DNA of 64,000 nt from Bacteroidia bacterium (GTDB lineage: Bacteria; Bacteroidota; Bacteroidia; B-17B0; Aurantibacillaceae), in the NCBI GenBank assembly GCA_016787895.1, contig JAEUTN010000014.1, positions 372,001-436,000 of the forward strand, in the 5' to 3' direction. Each line of letters starts with the position of its first letter. Position 1 is the first letter of the stretch. A program made the translations under genes and the position numbers. Shown one piece after another: positions 44,495 through 53,900 of this stretch. The notes under the pieces were generated by a model. That model worked only from the letters and a program-made list of their open reading frames with translations, did no database searches and had not been told where the DNA came from.

Positions 44495-45799
44495 CTAATC
44501 TTGAATCCAATTTGCCCTATCCGCCGGAGAAAACTGCCAGGGCGCTGAATTGTTTTCGATGTTGGCAAACATGCCGTTCAACTCTGCCGGACTCTGACTT
44601 TGTTCCATCACCAGGTAACGGCGCATTTCAATAATGATCGCCAGGGGGTCGATGTTAACAGGACATTCCTGAACGCAGGCATTGCAGGTATTACAGGCCC
44701 AGATTTCTTCGGAGTTGATGTAATCACCCAAAAGGGATTTTCCATCCTCCACAAATACCCCCTTGTTTTTGTCCATGTTTTTACCCACTTCTTCTAAACG
44801 GTCGCGGGTGTCCATCATGATTTTTCGGGGCGATAATTTTTTACCGGTAATGTTTTGAGGGCAAGCGGAAGTACAACGTCCGCACTCGGTGCAGGTATAA
44901 GCATCAAGCAGGTTTTTCCAGTTCAGGTCCAGCACATCTTTTACACCAAAACGCTGGGGATTGTTCGGGTCTGTTTTGGCTTGATAAGCAGGATCAAAAT
45001 TCGGAGCCACCACATCGGTTACCGAATCCAGGGTATTGATCTCACCTTTGGCTTTGAGGTTGGAATAATAGGTGTTGGGAAAAGCCAGTAAAATGTGCAG
45101 GTGTTTGGAATAGGGCAGGTAATTTAAAAACGCAAAAATGCCAATGATGTGTAGCCACCAGCAAAAGCGTTCAATAAAAATCAAGGTACCATCACTCAAG
45201 CCGCTCATCATGGGTGCAAAAAAAGAACTCACCGGAAAGGACCCTGCCTGCACGTAATGCTCGTTGCCACGGGCCTGTAAATTCTGGTCGGCTCCATTCA
45301 TCAACATGAGGGCGCTCATCAATACCATCTCTGTGATTAATATAGCATTCGCATCAAATCGCGGCCAACCGTTCAGTTCAGCATTTAAAAAACGTTTCAC
45401 TTTCACTACGTTTCTTCTTAACCAAAACACCACAACGCCAATAAACACGCCTAAAGCAAGAATTTCGAAAAAGCCAATCAGAAAATTGTAAAATCCGCCC
45501 AAAACTGAAAATGCCCTGTGTGTATTAAAGGCCCCATCCACCAGCATTTCGAGCACTTCAATATTGATGAGCACAAAACCCACGTACACCAAAATATGCA
45601 TAGCTGCGCTTAGTGGACGCGTAAACATTTTACCCTGACCAATCGCTACAAGCAACATGGTTTTCCAGCGCAGGGCCGGGTTATCGCTGCGGTCAAGCGC
45701 TTTACCAAGCAAAATGTTACGACGGATTTTATGTACATTTTTGCTGAACAGCCAAACAGATGCAGCAAGCAGAAGTAAAAAAACAATGGCGCTGATCAT
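44495..45799 (-). CDS. Membrane-bound 4Fe-4S oxidoreductase subunit
   Basis: A 434-residue protein. The N-terminal half has about five to six membrane segments (MISAIVFLLLLAASVWLF, then around 65-85, 100-130 and 215-235) like a nitrate-reductase-gamma/HdrE domain. The C-terminal half carries two [4Fe-4S] ferredoxin motifs, CTECGRCTSACP near 305 and CNTCNACVQECP near 375. It probably passes electrons between the CCG protein and quinone. It is next to the MlaD-like gene (six bases). Confidence 0.9.
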   Translation of the reverse strand: MISAIVFLLLLAASVWLFSKNVHKIRRNILLGKALDRSDNPALRWKTMLLVAIGQGKMFTRPLSAAMHILVYVGFVLINIEVLEMLVDGAFNTHRAFSVLGGFYNFLIGFFEILALGVFIGVVVFWLRRNVVKVKRFLNAELNGWPRFDANAILITEMVLMSALMLMNGADQNLQARGNEHYVQAGSFPVSSFFAPMMSGLSDGTLIFIERFCWWLHIIGIFAFLNYLPYSKHLHILLAFPNTYYSNLKAKGEINTLDSVTDVVAPNFDPAYQAKTDPNNPQRFGVKDVLDLNWKNLLDAYTCTECGRCTSACPQNITGKKLSPRKIMMDTRDRLEEVGKNMDKNKGVFVEDGKSLLGDYINSEEIWACNTCNACVQECPVNIDPLAIIIEMRRYLVMEQSQSPAELNGMFANIENNSAPWQFSPADRANWIQD

Positions 45800-45805
45800 G
45801 CGAAA

Positions 45806-46789
45806 TTAGTTTTGGGTTTTCTTTTTGTCTTTTTTCCCGAAGATGGAGAAATGCACGTAACGTTTGGGATTGCTTTCCAAATCCTTGAGCAATCGGTCTA
45901 AACTCGCTGCTGAACTGTTCAGGTTGTTGTAAAGCGAATCGTTTTTGGCCAGTTTACCAAGGGTGCCTTCTCCGCGGTTAATGCGCGACATCAACTCGTT
46001 CAGTTCCTTCATGGTAGCGCTGGCATTGGCCACTGCGCTGCGCAATTGCGATTTGGCCAAAGTATCTGAGAGATTACTGAAATTGGTGATGATGTTGTTG
46101 AGTTTTTGTTCGTTGTTGCTCAAATTGGTGCTGATGTTATTGAGGTTAGTCATCACGTTCGACACTTTGCCCTTTTCGCTGGCCACCAAATCATCCAGTT
46201 TATAGGCGGTTTGTTCTAAACTTAAAATGGCTTTTCTCACGCTTTCAAACGAGCGGTCGATGTTGTCGCGGGTTTTCGGGTTCAGCAGCATGGTCACCAC
46301 GGTCATGGCGCTGTCAATGCTCCCGATCAGGCTTAAAGCCCTGGCTTGCAAAGGCGCAATTTGTTTGTTTACCGCTTCCCTCAGGTTTTCTTCTGAGCCG
46401 GATAAAAGCGTATCGCCGTTTTTTACAAATTCTTTTTCATCGCTAAACACCACCTCAACCGCTTTGGTACCCAATAGGTCGGAGCTAACGGCTTTGGCAA
46501 CGGACTTTTTTGGAATGTTGACTTCCTCGGTGAGCACAAATTTTACAATCACCTGGTTTTTGTAAGGTCCGTCTTCCACCAAAGAAATAGAATTGACCTG
46601 GCCCACTTTAAAGCCGTTGATGAGCATGGGGTTGGCCGGAATCAAGTTATCAATGCGTGGGTAAATGGCGTAGAGGTAATATTTACGGGAAAGGATGTCG
46701 GAGCCTTTGAGGAAAGAGACCCCCCATACCAGAGCGGCCACACCAAGCACCACAATCACGCCAATTTTGAATTCTTTAGAAATCTTCAC
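45806..46789 (-). CDS. MlaD/MCE family lipid-transport protein
   Basis: A 327-residue protein starting at GTG. It has one N-terminal membrane anchor (KIGVIVVLGVAALVWGVSFL), then the MCE domain (YAIYPRIDNLIPANPMLING, VGQVNSISL) near residues 35-130, and a long coiled coil after 140. That is the plan of periplasmic substrate-binding MlaD/YebT-type proteins of ABC lipid transport. The Mla ATPase and permease are not nearby. Confidence 0.88.
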   Translation of the reverse strand: MKISKEFKIGVIVVLGVAALVWGVSFLKGSDILSRKYYLYAIYPRIDNLIPANPMLINGFKVGQVNSISLVEDGPYKNQVIVKFVLTEEVNIPKKSVAKAVSSDLLGTKAVEVVFSDEKEFVKNGDTLLSGSEENLREAVNKQIAPLQARALSLIGSIDSAMTVVTMLLNPKTRDNIDRSFESVRKAILSLEQTAYKLDDLVASEKGKVSNVMTNLNNISTNLSNNEQKLNNIITNFSNLSDTLAKSQLRSAVANASATMKELNELMSRINRGEGTLGKLAKNDSLYNNLNSSAASLDRLLKDLESNPKRYVHFSIFGKKDKKKTQN

Positions 46790-46845
46790 AAAAGCAAGTA
46801 CTTTTAAACCTTAAATATAGGTATTTTTCAGTATTCCGATTTTCG

Positions 46846-47379
46846 ATGATGGCCCTTAAACTTCAAAACCAAAGCCTCAAGCGCAAAAGCCTTGAAGAAT
46901 TTAAGCAGGCCCCAAAGCGCCCCCTGGTAGTGGTGCTGGATAATGTACGCAGCCTCAACAATGTGGGCTCGGCGTTCCGCACCGGCGATGCGTTTTTAAT
47001 CGAAAGCATCCATTTGTGCGGCAGTACCGGCACCCCACCCAACAAAGAAATTGAAAAAACCGCTCTGGGAGCCACAGAAAGTGTGAGCTGGAAATATTTT
47101 AAAAACACCGAAGAGGCCATACACGAACTAAAAGCCAAGGGCTATAAAGTTTACGCGGTAGAACAGGCCAGCGACAGTATCGCCTTGAACAAATTTGCTT
47201 ACACGGGTGAAAAAACCGCCCTGGTTTTCGGCAATGAGGTGTACGGGGTCGAACAAAACGTAATAAATGTTTGTGATGCGGTGATTGAAATTCCCCAGGA
47301 GGGCACCAAACATTCCCTGAATATTTCGGTTACGGTGGGCATTGTGTTGTGGGAGATGCTGAGGGCTAAATTAATTTAA
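46846..47379 (+). CDS. SpoU/TrmH family RNA 2'-O-methyltransferase
   Basis: A 177-residue SPOUT enzyme, short form without the N-terminal substrate domain. Motif 1 is NVRSLNNVGSAFRTGDAF, motif 2 is VFGNEVYGVEQNV, and motif 3 is IPQEGTKHSLNISVTVGIVLWE. It probably modifies tRNA or rRNA; the exact site cannot be read. Two ATG codons are adjacent and either may start. Repeat E1 follows. Confidence 0.9.
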   Translation: MMALKLQNQSLKRKSLEEFKQAPKRPLVVVLDNVRSLNNVGSAFRTGDAFLIESIHLCGSTGTPPNKEIEKTALGATESVSWKYFKNTEEAIHELKAKGYKVYAVEQASDSIALNKFAYTGEKTALVFGNEVYGVEQNVINVCDAVIEIPQEGTKHSLNISVTVGIVLWEMLRAKLI

Positions 47380-47415
47380 AGTAACAAATTACAGGATATT
47401 ACGTTTTATGTTTTG

Positions 47416-47559
47416 GGCGCATCCCTAAAGCAGAAAAACAAAAATCCATCCCGGAGGTTTTCCGCTTTAGGGTCGGGCTGCTTCAGGCTCCGCTTCGCTT
47501 CGGTTTTTTATGTTTGCCCTAACGGGACAAACATAAAAGAACTAAACCTTACGCATCCC
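47416..47559 (+). repeat. Inverted structured repeat E1, left of adhesin cluster
   Basis: About 145 bp starting at GGGCGC. The 85-bp core 47475-47559 matches 54499-54583 in reverse complement at roughly 77 of 85 positions. It forms two hairpins: CCCTAAAGC/GCTTTAGGG (about 47423-47472) and TTATGTTTG/CAAACATAA (about 47508-47536). It is non-coding. Confidence 0.8.
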
Positions 47560-47571
47560 TTGCGCAGCCTG

Positions 47572-47753
47572 TTTTTTATTGAAAGTGCTGAAGACTCCGA
47601 AATTGAACTGTTTAATTCTTTGGGGCAGTTGGTATTGCAAAAAACCATTTTTGCAGGCAAACAAAGTATTGATTTGAGTGAACAGGCGACGGGGATTTAC
47701 TTTATAAAAATAAGATCTTCCTATACTGTCTTCCGGTTTTTAAAACAAACTAA
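47572..47753 (+). pseudogene. Remnant T9SS sorting domain of a lost adhesin copy
   Basis: An in-frame stretch encoding FFIESAEDSEIELFNSLG, QLVLQKTIFAGKQSIDLSEQ and TGIYFIKIRSS closely parallels the last 60 residues of the next gene (QLVLQKNILTGKHSLDLSE). It has no start of its own. Its 5' side is cut at repeat E1. One base is missing in the terminal A run compared with the intact copy, so the normal stop is out of frame. It is the decayed C-terminal sorting domain of a third, otherwise deleted adhesin. Confidence 0.8.
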
Positions 47754-47761
47754 ACAAAAAT

Positions 47762-47826
47762 CCGCAGTGATTTTCCTGCCACTTATAAAGTTGTTGTTGG
47801 TTCGTTCAAATATTTTTATACCTTTC
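47762..47826 (+). promoter_or_regulatory. Conserved leader/promoter of adhesin 1
   Basis: A 31-bp block (47762-47792) is repeated identically at 50872-50902, in each case 69 bases before an adhesin ATG. Both leaders end with a TAnnTTTC box (TACCTTTC here at 47819-47826) at the same distance, close to the TAnnTTTG consensus. Confidence 0.55.
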
Positions 47827-47830
47827 TTTC

Positions 47831-50800
47831 ATGAAAGATCTTTGCCTCCATTGCATCCTGTTTTTTCTGGGCTTAGCCGAATTTAGTTTCGCTCAAAACA
47901 ATTCCGTTAAGTCTGATTTTATCACTTCAGGCGCTTTTCTTTCCCCAAACAAAGCATTAAATAAAACAACCGGACCTGTAGATTCCTTGATTGATTTTAA
48001 TGAAACTAAAATCCGTCTCGATCTTGCAGAACGTGGCCTAAAGGGTAAGGAATTATCCGGATACATAGACCTACTGAAAAAACAACACATTCAAGGGAAG
48101 TTTTTTATGGTGGGAGAGGAATCAACAAAAAAACAAAGTGCCGGTTCAGAAACATATAAACAGTTGCCCCATTTTGAAAACCCTTCCTCTTTAACCATCA
48201 GCAACTCATCTTTGAATTGTGTGGGTTGGGATTTTGAAAACCTAAGCCCGGGTACTTACACTGCGGCAAATGCCATTCCCGACTGGACCATCAGCAGCCA
48301 AACCGCAAACATCTGTTCCGCCTCCCCATTATGGACAGCAGGTAGTAGTGAATTCTCTGTGGTTTCAACGCCTATTATAGGGCTTCCTGTTATTGGCACC
48401 CTACCTCACTCTCCACTTGGTGGAACAAGCGTGCTTCGTTTAAACGATACTGTTACCAACTTCTATTCAACAAAAATTGCAAGAACCATCACTGTTACCG
48501 CTAACGATTACCAATTTCAATTTGCTTATGCCGGGTGGTGGTTCGATGGGGGACATTTGTGTTGCGAACAAAGCAGGTTCAAACTCAACTTAAGCATCAA
48601 CGGAAATATTCTGTCCTGTTCCAGTGGGTCCTTAAGCGCTTCCTCCTCAAGTTGTTTGAACACCTTTACCAACTCATCTTACAATACTGCTCAATTTGTG
48701 CGTTGGAACAATTGGAAAATAGAAACCTATGACCTTTCCATTTATATTGGCCAGGTGCTCACAGTAGAGTTGGTGTGCAGCGATTGTACTTTTGGTGGGC
48801 ATTACGGCACCCTGTTTTTTGACTCCCGATGCGGTGGCGATATTTACCAGGAATTAATTACCCTGGCTCCTCAGGCCAGCGCCTGTGGTTCAAACCAGGT
48901 GGTGCTTACCGGTCCACTTGGATGCAGTACCTACAGCTGGGTAGCACCACCCAATGCACCTCCAATTCCGGCAGCTCAAAGCAGCCTCTCTTCCATCACA
49001 GTCACCAACGTGACGTTTGGAACATATACCTGCTACCTTACGCTGTTCAGCCAGCCTTTATGCGCGTATATGACCACTTACAATATAACGCCTTTTATGA
49101 CCTCAACTATTAACCTGGCCTACATTGGCGCAAGTTCTTCCTGCTCACTTGGAAGCAGCGGGTCGGCAACAGTTGTGGGAAATGGCAGCAGCATTGGATA
49201 TACATATTCGTGGATGAATAGCAGTTCAAACATTGTAGGTACAAATTCTGTTGCTAACAATCTTGCTCCCGGTATCTACACGGTTACTTTATCGGCACCA
49301 AATGCACCCAGTTGCGGTGTGGCCAGTGGTACCACCATGGTTCAGGCAAATCTTAGTGGACCAAGTTATTCCATACAGGGGTTTTGTGGCACACAGGCTT
49401 ATCTCGGCGCTGGCCCTGGCAGCAATTATCAATGGTACAATGGACTCACGCCAATTCCTGCCAATCAAGGTGGCACAGCCTCAACCTATACTGTTAACGC
49501 AGCAGCCAATAATATGGTCTATTGGCTTTCCTACACCAGCGCTCAATCTTGCAAGGATTCTGTTCAGTTTTTATTGCTCTCTACAAATGCCGGAAGTGTT
49601 TCTGTCAACAGCTCGAGTGTGTGTCCCGGCACCAATACCGGTATGGCCGTGATTACCTTAAGCCCTGCTCAACTTTCTACTCCGGGAAATCATTCTTTTT
49701 TGGTATACTCAACAGGAAGTACAATTCCGATATATTCCGTAGGCATCAACCCAAGCTCATCAACTTCTTACACGGCACTTAATTTAAATGCCAATGGCCA
49801 GTATAGTGTTGAAGTTTTTGATGGGGCCTGTTATTATTCCACATCCTTTACACTCAGTCCAGTGATGGCTGCTTTTGATTTTAGTTTAAGCCCTTCAACA
49901 GCAACCCTATGTCCGGGAGATAGTTTTTCTGCAAGTGCCACCTTCAGTAATCCATCCAACGCTTCTCAATACACTTACTCCTGGTCGCCCTCACAGTTTT
50001 TAGCTGTAAACACCAGTACAGGCCAAAGCACAGTAATTACGCCAAGTGTGGTCTTAGGTTCAAGCACCACTTTATTGTATTCACTTGCGGTGACACCTAC
50101 ATTGGCGAATTGCCCTGTTATAAAAACCTTAACGCTGACTGTGGTAAATTTTCAAACCCCAAGTATTTCAACAATCCCAACGCTTTGCAGTACTTCAGCA
50201 GCATACACTTTAAACCCAAGTCCACCCGGTGGCATATTTAACACAGGCATCAGTGGCACTAACTCACCTATTGGAAGTACCAGTGGCATACTTACACCCT
50301 CAATGGCAAACATTGGCATCAATACTTTTACCTACTCCCTCATAAGCGGTACCTGTGTAGCCGCGACAAGTTCAAGCTACACCGTAAATCAGACACCATT
50401 GATGCAAACTGAACCCGGCTTTACCATTTGTATAGGCGAAACATTGACTCTTTCAGCAACGGGTGCCGATACATATACCTGGAGTAATGGTGGCAGCGGG
50501 CCTTCAATTGTAGTTGCACCGAATGCCAATACAATTTATACAGTAACAGGAACCAGCAGTGTCAACACTTGCTCCTCCTCGCAAACACTTCAAGTATTAG
50601 TGGATGCCTGTATAGGAGTTCAGGAATGGAAAAGTAAAAATTTGTTGTTCAGCATCTACCCCAACCCTGGCAATGGCATTTTTACCATTGAAAGTACAGT
50701 AGAAACAAGTATTAGCATTTACAATGCTTTGGGGCAATTGGTGTTGCAAAAAAATATTTTAACCGGGAAACATAGTTTGGATTTGAGCGAGCGGGCAGCG

Positions 50801-50863
50801 GGGGTTTACTTTATAAAAACAAAATCTTCCAATACCGTCTTCAGGGTAATAAAAACAAACTGA
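47831..50863 (+). CDS. Large T9SS-secreted adhesin-like protein 1
   Basis: A 1010-residue exported surface protein. The signal peptide is FFLGLAEFSFAQ. A conserved N-terminal SDFITSGAFLSPN segment follows. A lectin/jelly-roll-like domain lies near residues 130-340 (FAYAGWWFDGGHLCCEQSRF, ending FFDSRCGGD). Repeated Ig-like/PKD-like beta modules rich in Ser, Thr and Gly follow, including one clear TYTWSNGG...TIYTVTG module near 855-926. The type A sorting domain is at about 940-1010 (IYPNPGNGIFTIES, IYNALGQLV, GVYFIKTKSS). The cysteines are paired as in extracellular modules. Its likely roles are adhesion or glycan binding; the ligand is unknown. Confidence 0.85.
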   Translation: MKDLCLHCILFFLGLAEFSFAQNNSVKSDFITSGAFLSPNKALNKTTGPVDSLIDFNETKIRLDLAERGLKGKELSGYIDLLKKQHIQGKFFMVGEESTKKQSAGSETYKQLPHFENPSSLTISNSSLNCVGWDFENLSPGTYTAANAIPDWTISSQTANICSASPLWTAGSSEFSVVSTPIIGLPVIGTLPHSPLGGTSVLRLNDTVTNFYSTKIARTITVTANDYQFQFAYAGWWFDGGHLCCEQSRFKLNLSINGNILSCSSGSLSASSSSCLNTFTNSSYNTAQFVRWNNWKIETYDLSIYIGQVLTVELVCSDCTFGGHYGTLFFDSRCGGDIYQELITLAPQASACGSNQVVLTGPLGCSTYSWVAPPNAPPIPAAQSSLSSITVTNVTFGTYTCYLTLFSQPLCAYMTTYNITPFMTSTINLAYIGASSSCSLGSSGSATVVGNGSSIGYTYSWMNSSSNIVGTNSVANNLAPGIYTVTLSAPNAPSCGVASGTTMVQANLSGPSYSIQGFCGTQAYLGAGPGSNYQWYNGLTPIPANQGGTASTYTVNAAANNMVYWLSYTSAQSCKDSVQFLLLSTNAGSVSVNSSSVCPGTNTGMAVITLSPAQLSTPGNHSFLVYSTGSTIPIYSVGINPSSSTSYTALNLNANGQYSVEVFDGACYYSTSFTLSPVMAAFDFSLSPSTATLCPGDSFSASATFSNPSNASQYTYSWSPSQFLAVNTSTGQSTVITPSVVLGSSTTLLYSLAVTPTLANCPVIKTLTLTVVNFQTPSISTIPTLCSTSAAYTLNPSPPGGIFNTGISGTNSPIGSTSGILTPSMANIGINTFTYSLISGTCVAATSSSYTVNQTPLMQTEPGFTICIGETLTLSATGADTYTWSNGGSGPSIVVAPNANTIYTVTGTSSVNTCSSSQTLQVLVDACIGVQEWKSKNLLFSIYPNPGNGIFTIESTVETSISIYNALGQLVLQKNILTGKHSLDLSERAAGVYFIKTKSSNTVFRVIKTN

Positions 50864-50871
50864 ACAAAAAA

Positions 50872-50936
50872 CCGCAGTGATTTTCCTGCCACTTATAAAG
50901 TTATTGTCGGTTCGTTCAGTTATTTTAATAACTTTC
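50872..50936 (+). promoter_or_regulatory. Conserved leader/promoter of adhesin 2
   Basis: Second copy of the leader before adhesin 1, with TAACTTTC at 50929-50936 in the equivalent place. It begins nine bases after the adhesin 1 stop, so each gene of the tandem family carries its own leader. Confidence 0.55.
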
Positions 50937-50940
50937 TTCC

Positions 50941-53900
50941 ATGAAAAATCTTTACTTCTTTTGCGTATTATTTTTTCTGAGCTTAGCCGAATTTAGTTTT
51001 GCTCAAAACAACGCTGTTAAATCTGATTTTATCACTTCAGGCGCTTTTCTTTCCCCAAACACTGCATTAAATAAAACAACCGGGCCTGAAGATTCCTTGC
51101 AAGGCTTTGATGAAGCCTTTTACAAAGCCGAGTATTTGAGCCGGGGTTTGTTTGGGGAGGAGTTTTTTTACGCAATGGGCGTGCAAAAACGTCACTTTAT
51201 CTCCAACAAATACAATCTCTACAAGATCACTCCTAACACAGACCAAATAGCATCGGCTGATTTTAGGCCTATTGGAACCGGCAATTCCGTTCAGGTGTTT
51301 CCATGCGTGAATGAGGATTTTGAACTCACTCCCACTGGTGTTTATTCCAACTCCAACGCAGTTGTGGGCTGGACCATTGAGAGCGGATTTAACACTTCGA
51401 CTGTCAATCCACCAAACATCAATTATGGGGCTGCCTGTGTTGCCAACCCGATTCAAATCTGGAACCCTGGAAGTCCTGAATTTTCTATTGTAGCCACACC
51501 TATATTGGCAGTACCACATATAGGGATCCTTCCTAATTCTCCTTTTGGTGGCGCCAATGTAGCCAAACTACAAAATTCAACCACATCCAATGGCCTAATG
51601 ACTCGCTTATCAACCATTGTTCCGGTAACTCTTGCCAATACCTTGTTTCAAATTGCCTATGCAGGCAGCTGGGATGGGGTACATGAATGTTGTGGCTCGC
51701 CCGGTTTCAGAATCAATGTCTACACATGCGCCAATGGCAGCTTTACGCCCATCCCCTGCGGAGACTTTAACCTCAGTCCCAACTGCCCAAACGTAGCGAA
51801 TGGTTACACAATAACTAACGGAGTGTATTGGACCAATTGGAACATAAAAAACATTGACCTCAGTGCTTACATTGGGCAGTGCATCAAAATTTCCATCCTT
51901 TGCGCTGACTGCGCCTATTCCGGCCACCATGGCTGCGCTTTTATTGATGCACGATGCGGAACTCAGGCTCTGGTGGGATGGAACAGCGCAGTGATACCCA
52001 ACACCGTTAACTATTGTGCAGGCTCGAATCAGGCGGTGATTGCCGCACCCAGCGGGTTCAGCTCCTACCAATGGATTGCGCCAGGAGGGGCCAGCGTGTC
52101 TGCCCCATCGGGCATTGCGCCTACACTTACAGTGAGTTTACCTGTACCGGGTTCCGTTTATACAGTTCAGGTAAACGGCCCTGCCTGCTCAACCAGTTTT
52201 GTGTACACTTTAAATCCAACGCAGGTAAACATTGCCAATGTATTTTCAGGTTCAACCTGCATCGGAGGCTCCTCGGGCGCTGCAACAGTTATAGCAAATG
52301 GCAGTGGAAACGGTTACACATACACCTGGTTAAATTCGAACACAGTTACCGTAGGAACCTCTTCAGTTGCATCTAATCTTGCTATCGGGGTATACAGTGT
52401 TATTGTTGGAGCCATTGGTTCACCGGGTTGCGGCACCGCTATTGCAACTGCAAGCGTAACCTTACAACCGATTTATACTGAAACCACCAAACCTTTTTGT
52501 AATGTTAATCCGGTAATTTGTCCCGGGGCAGGAAGCAATTTCCAATGGTACAACAACCTCAGTCCTATACCCGCGCCCTCCGGCACCGCACCTTGCTTTA
52601 CAATCAGCAGCCCATCCAACGGGGCCATATACCGGGTCCGCTTCACCAATCCCGGCGGCTGTCTGGATTCCATTAAATACACCTTATCCCAACTCATCCC
52701 CGGAACCATGAGTGTGTTAAGCTCCCCATCCACCTGCCCCGGAGCTAATGCAGCTTCCTTGAGTATCAGTTTAAACCCTGCCAATGGCGCCCCATCAGGT
52801 GCAAGCGGGTATACTGTTGTTTCAAGCGGAGCCCCAACACCACCATTCAGTGTTTCATTAAGTCCAACTGCATTCAACACCTACAGTACATCGGGCTTAA
52901 GCATAGGGAATTATTTAATTACCGGATTTGATGGCGCATGCTCTTACACACAGAATGTCTCCATTCAAACTTACGTCCATCCTTTTTTGATCCTGCCTGC
53001 TTCGCCTACCGTTTGCAGCGGAAACAACAGTTTACTGGGTGTTGATTTTGGTTATGTGCCCGGACTGAACCAATACACCTATTCCTGGAGCCCTTCAACG
53101 TTTTTGTTTGGAACCAATTCACAGCAGGTGCTCATAACACCCACCGTTGCGCCCGGCCTTGTCAACACCCTTGTTTACACCGTTGCGGTTACACCTTCAG
53201 TCGTCAACTGTGCGCTCACCAAAACCATAAGCGTTACTGTTGCAAATCCAGTAACCCCCAGCATTTCAAGTATCCCTGTTTTATGCCTTACTTCACCAGT
53301 GTACAGCATTCTCACTAACCCATCCGGAGGTGTTTTCAGCAGCAATACTGGCCCTGGTAATCCACCTTTTATGACTCCAAATGGTGTTATTACGCCTTCG
53401 CTTGCTAATCAGGGCCTGAACACCTTCACCTACACAGCAGGTGTAGGCAATTGTACGCTTAGTTCTGCGGGGAATTTTAGTATTGGAGGACCTTTGCTCA
53501 GCACAAGTAGTGACGCCACTGTGTGTCCTGGCAGCCCTGTTCTTCTGCAGGCCGCAGGGGCCAACAACTACACCTGGAGTACAGGCTCCAACTCGGCTTT
53601 CATTCAGGTTTCTCCAACACAAAATACCGTCTACACTGTGGTTGGCACTAACAACAATGACCCCTGTACTTCTTCAAAAAACATCGGTATTTCTGTTCTG
53701 CCTTCTCCAAGTTTACTGGTGTCGGGTACAAACAGCATTTGTCCGAACGGAATTGCAGGTATTCAGGTGAGTGGTGCAAATTCCTACACCTGGAGCACGG
53801 GTTCAAACAATTTTTCAATTCAAGTTTCGCCATTGGTTACAAGTGTTTACACCGTTACAGGAACCTCTGTTTCCAACTCTTGCACAACAAGCATGGCACA

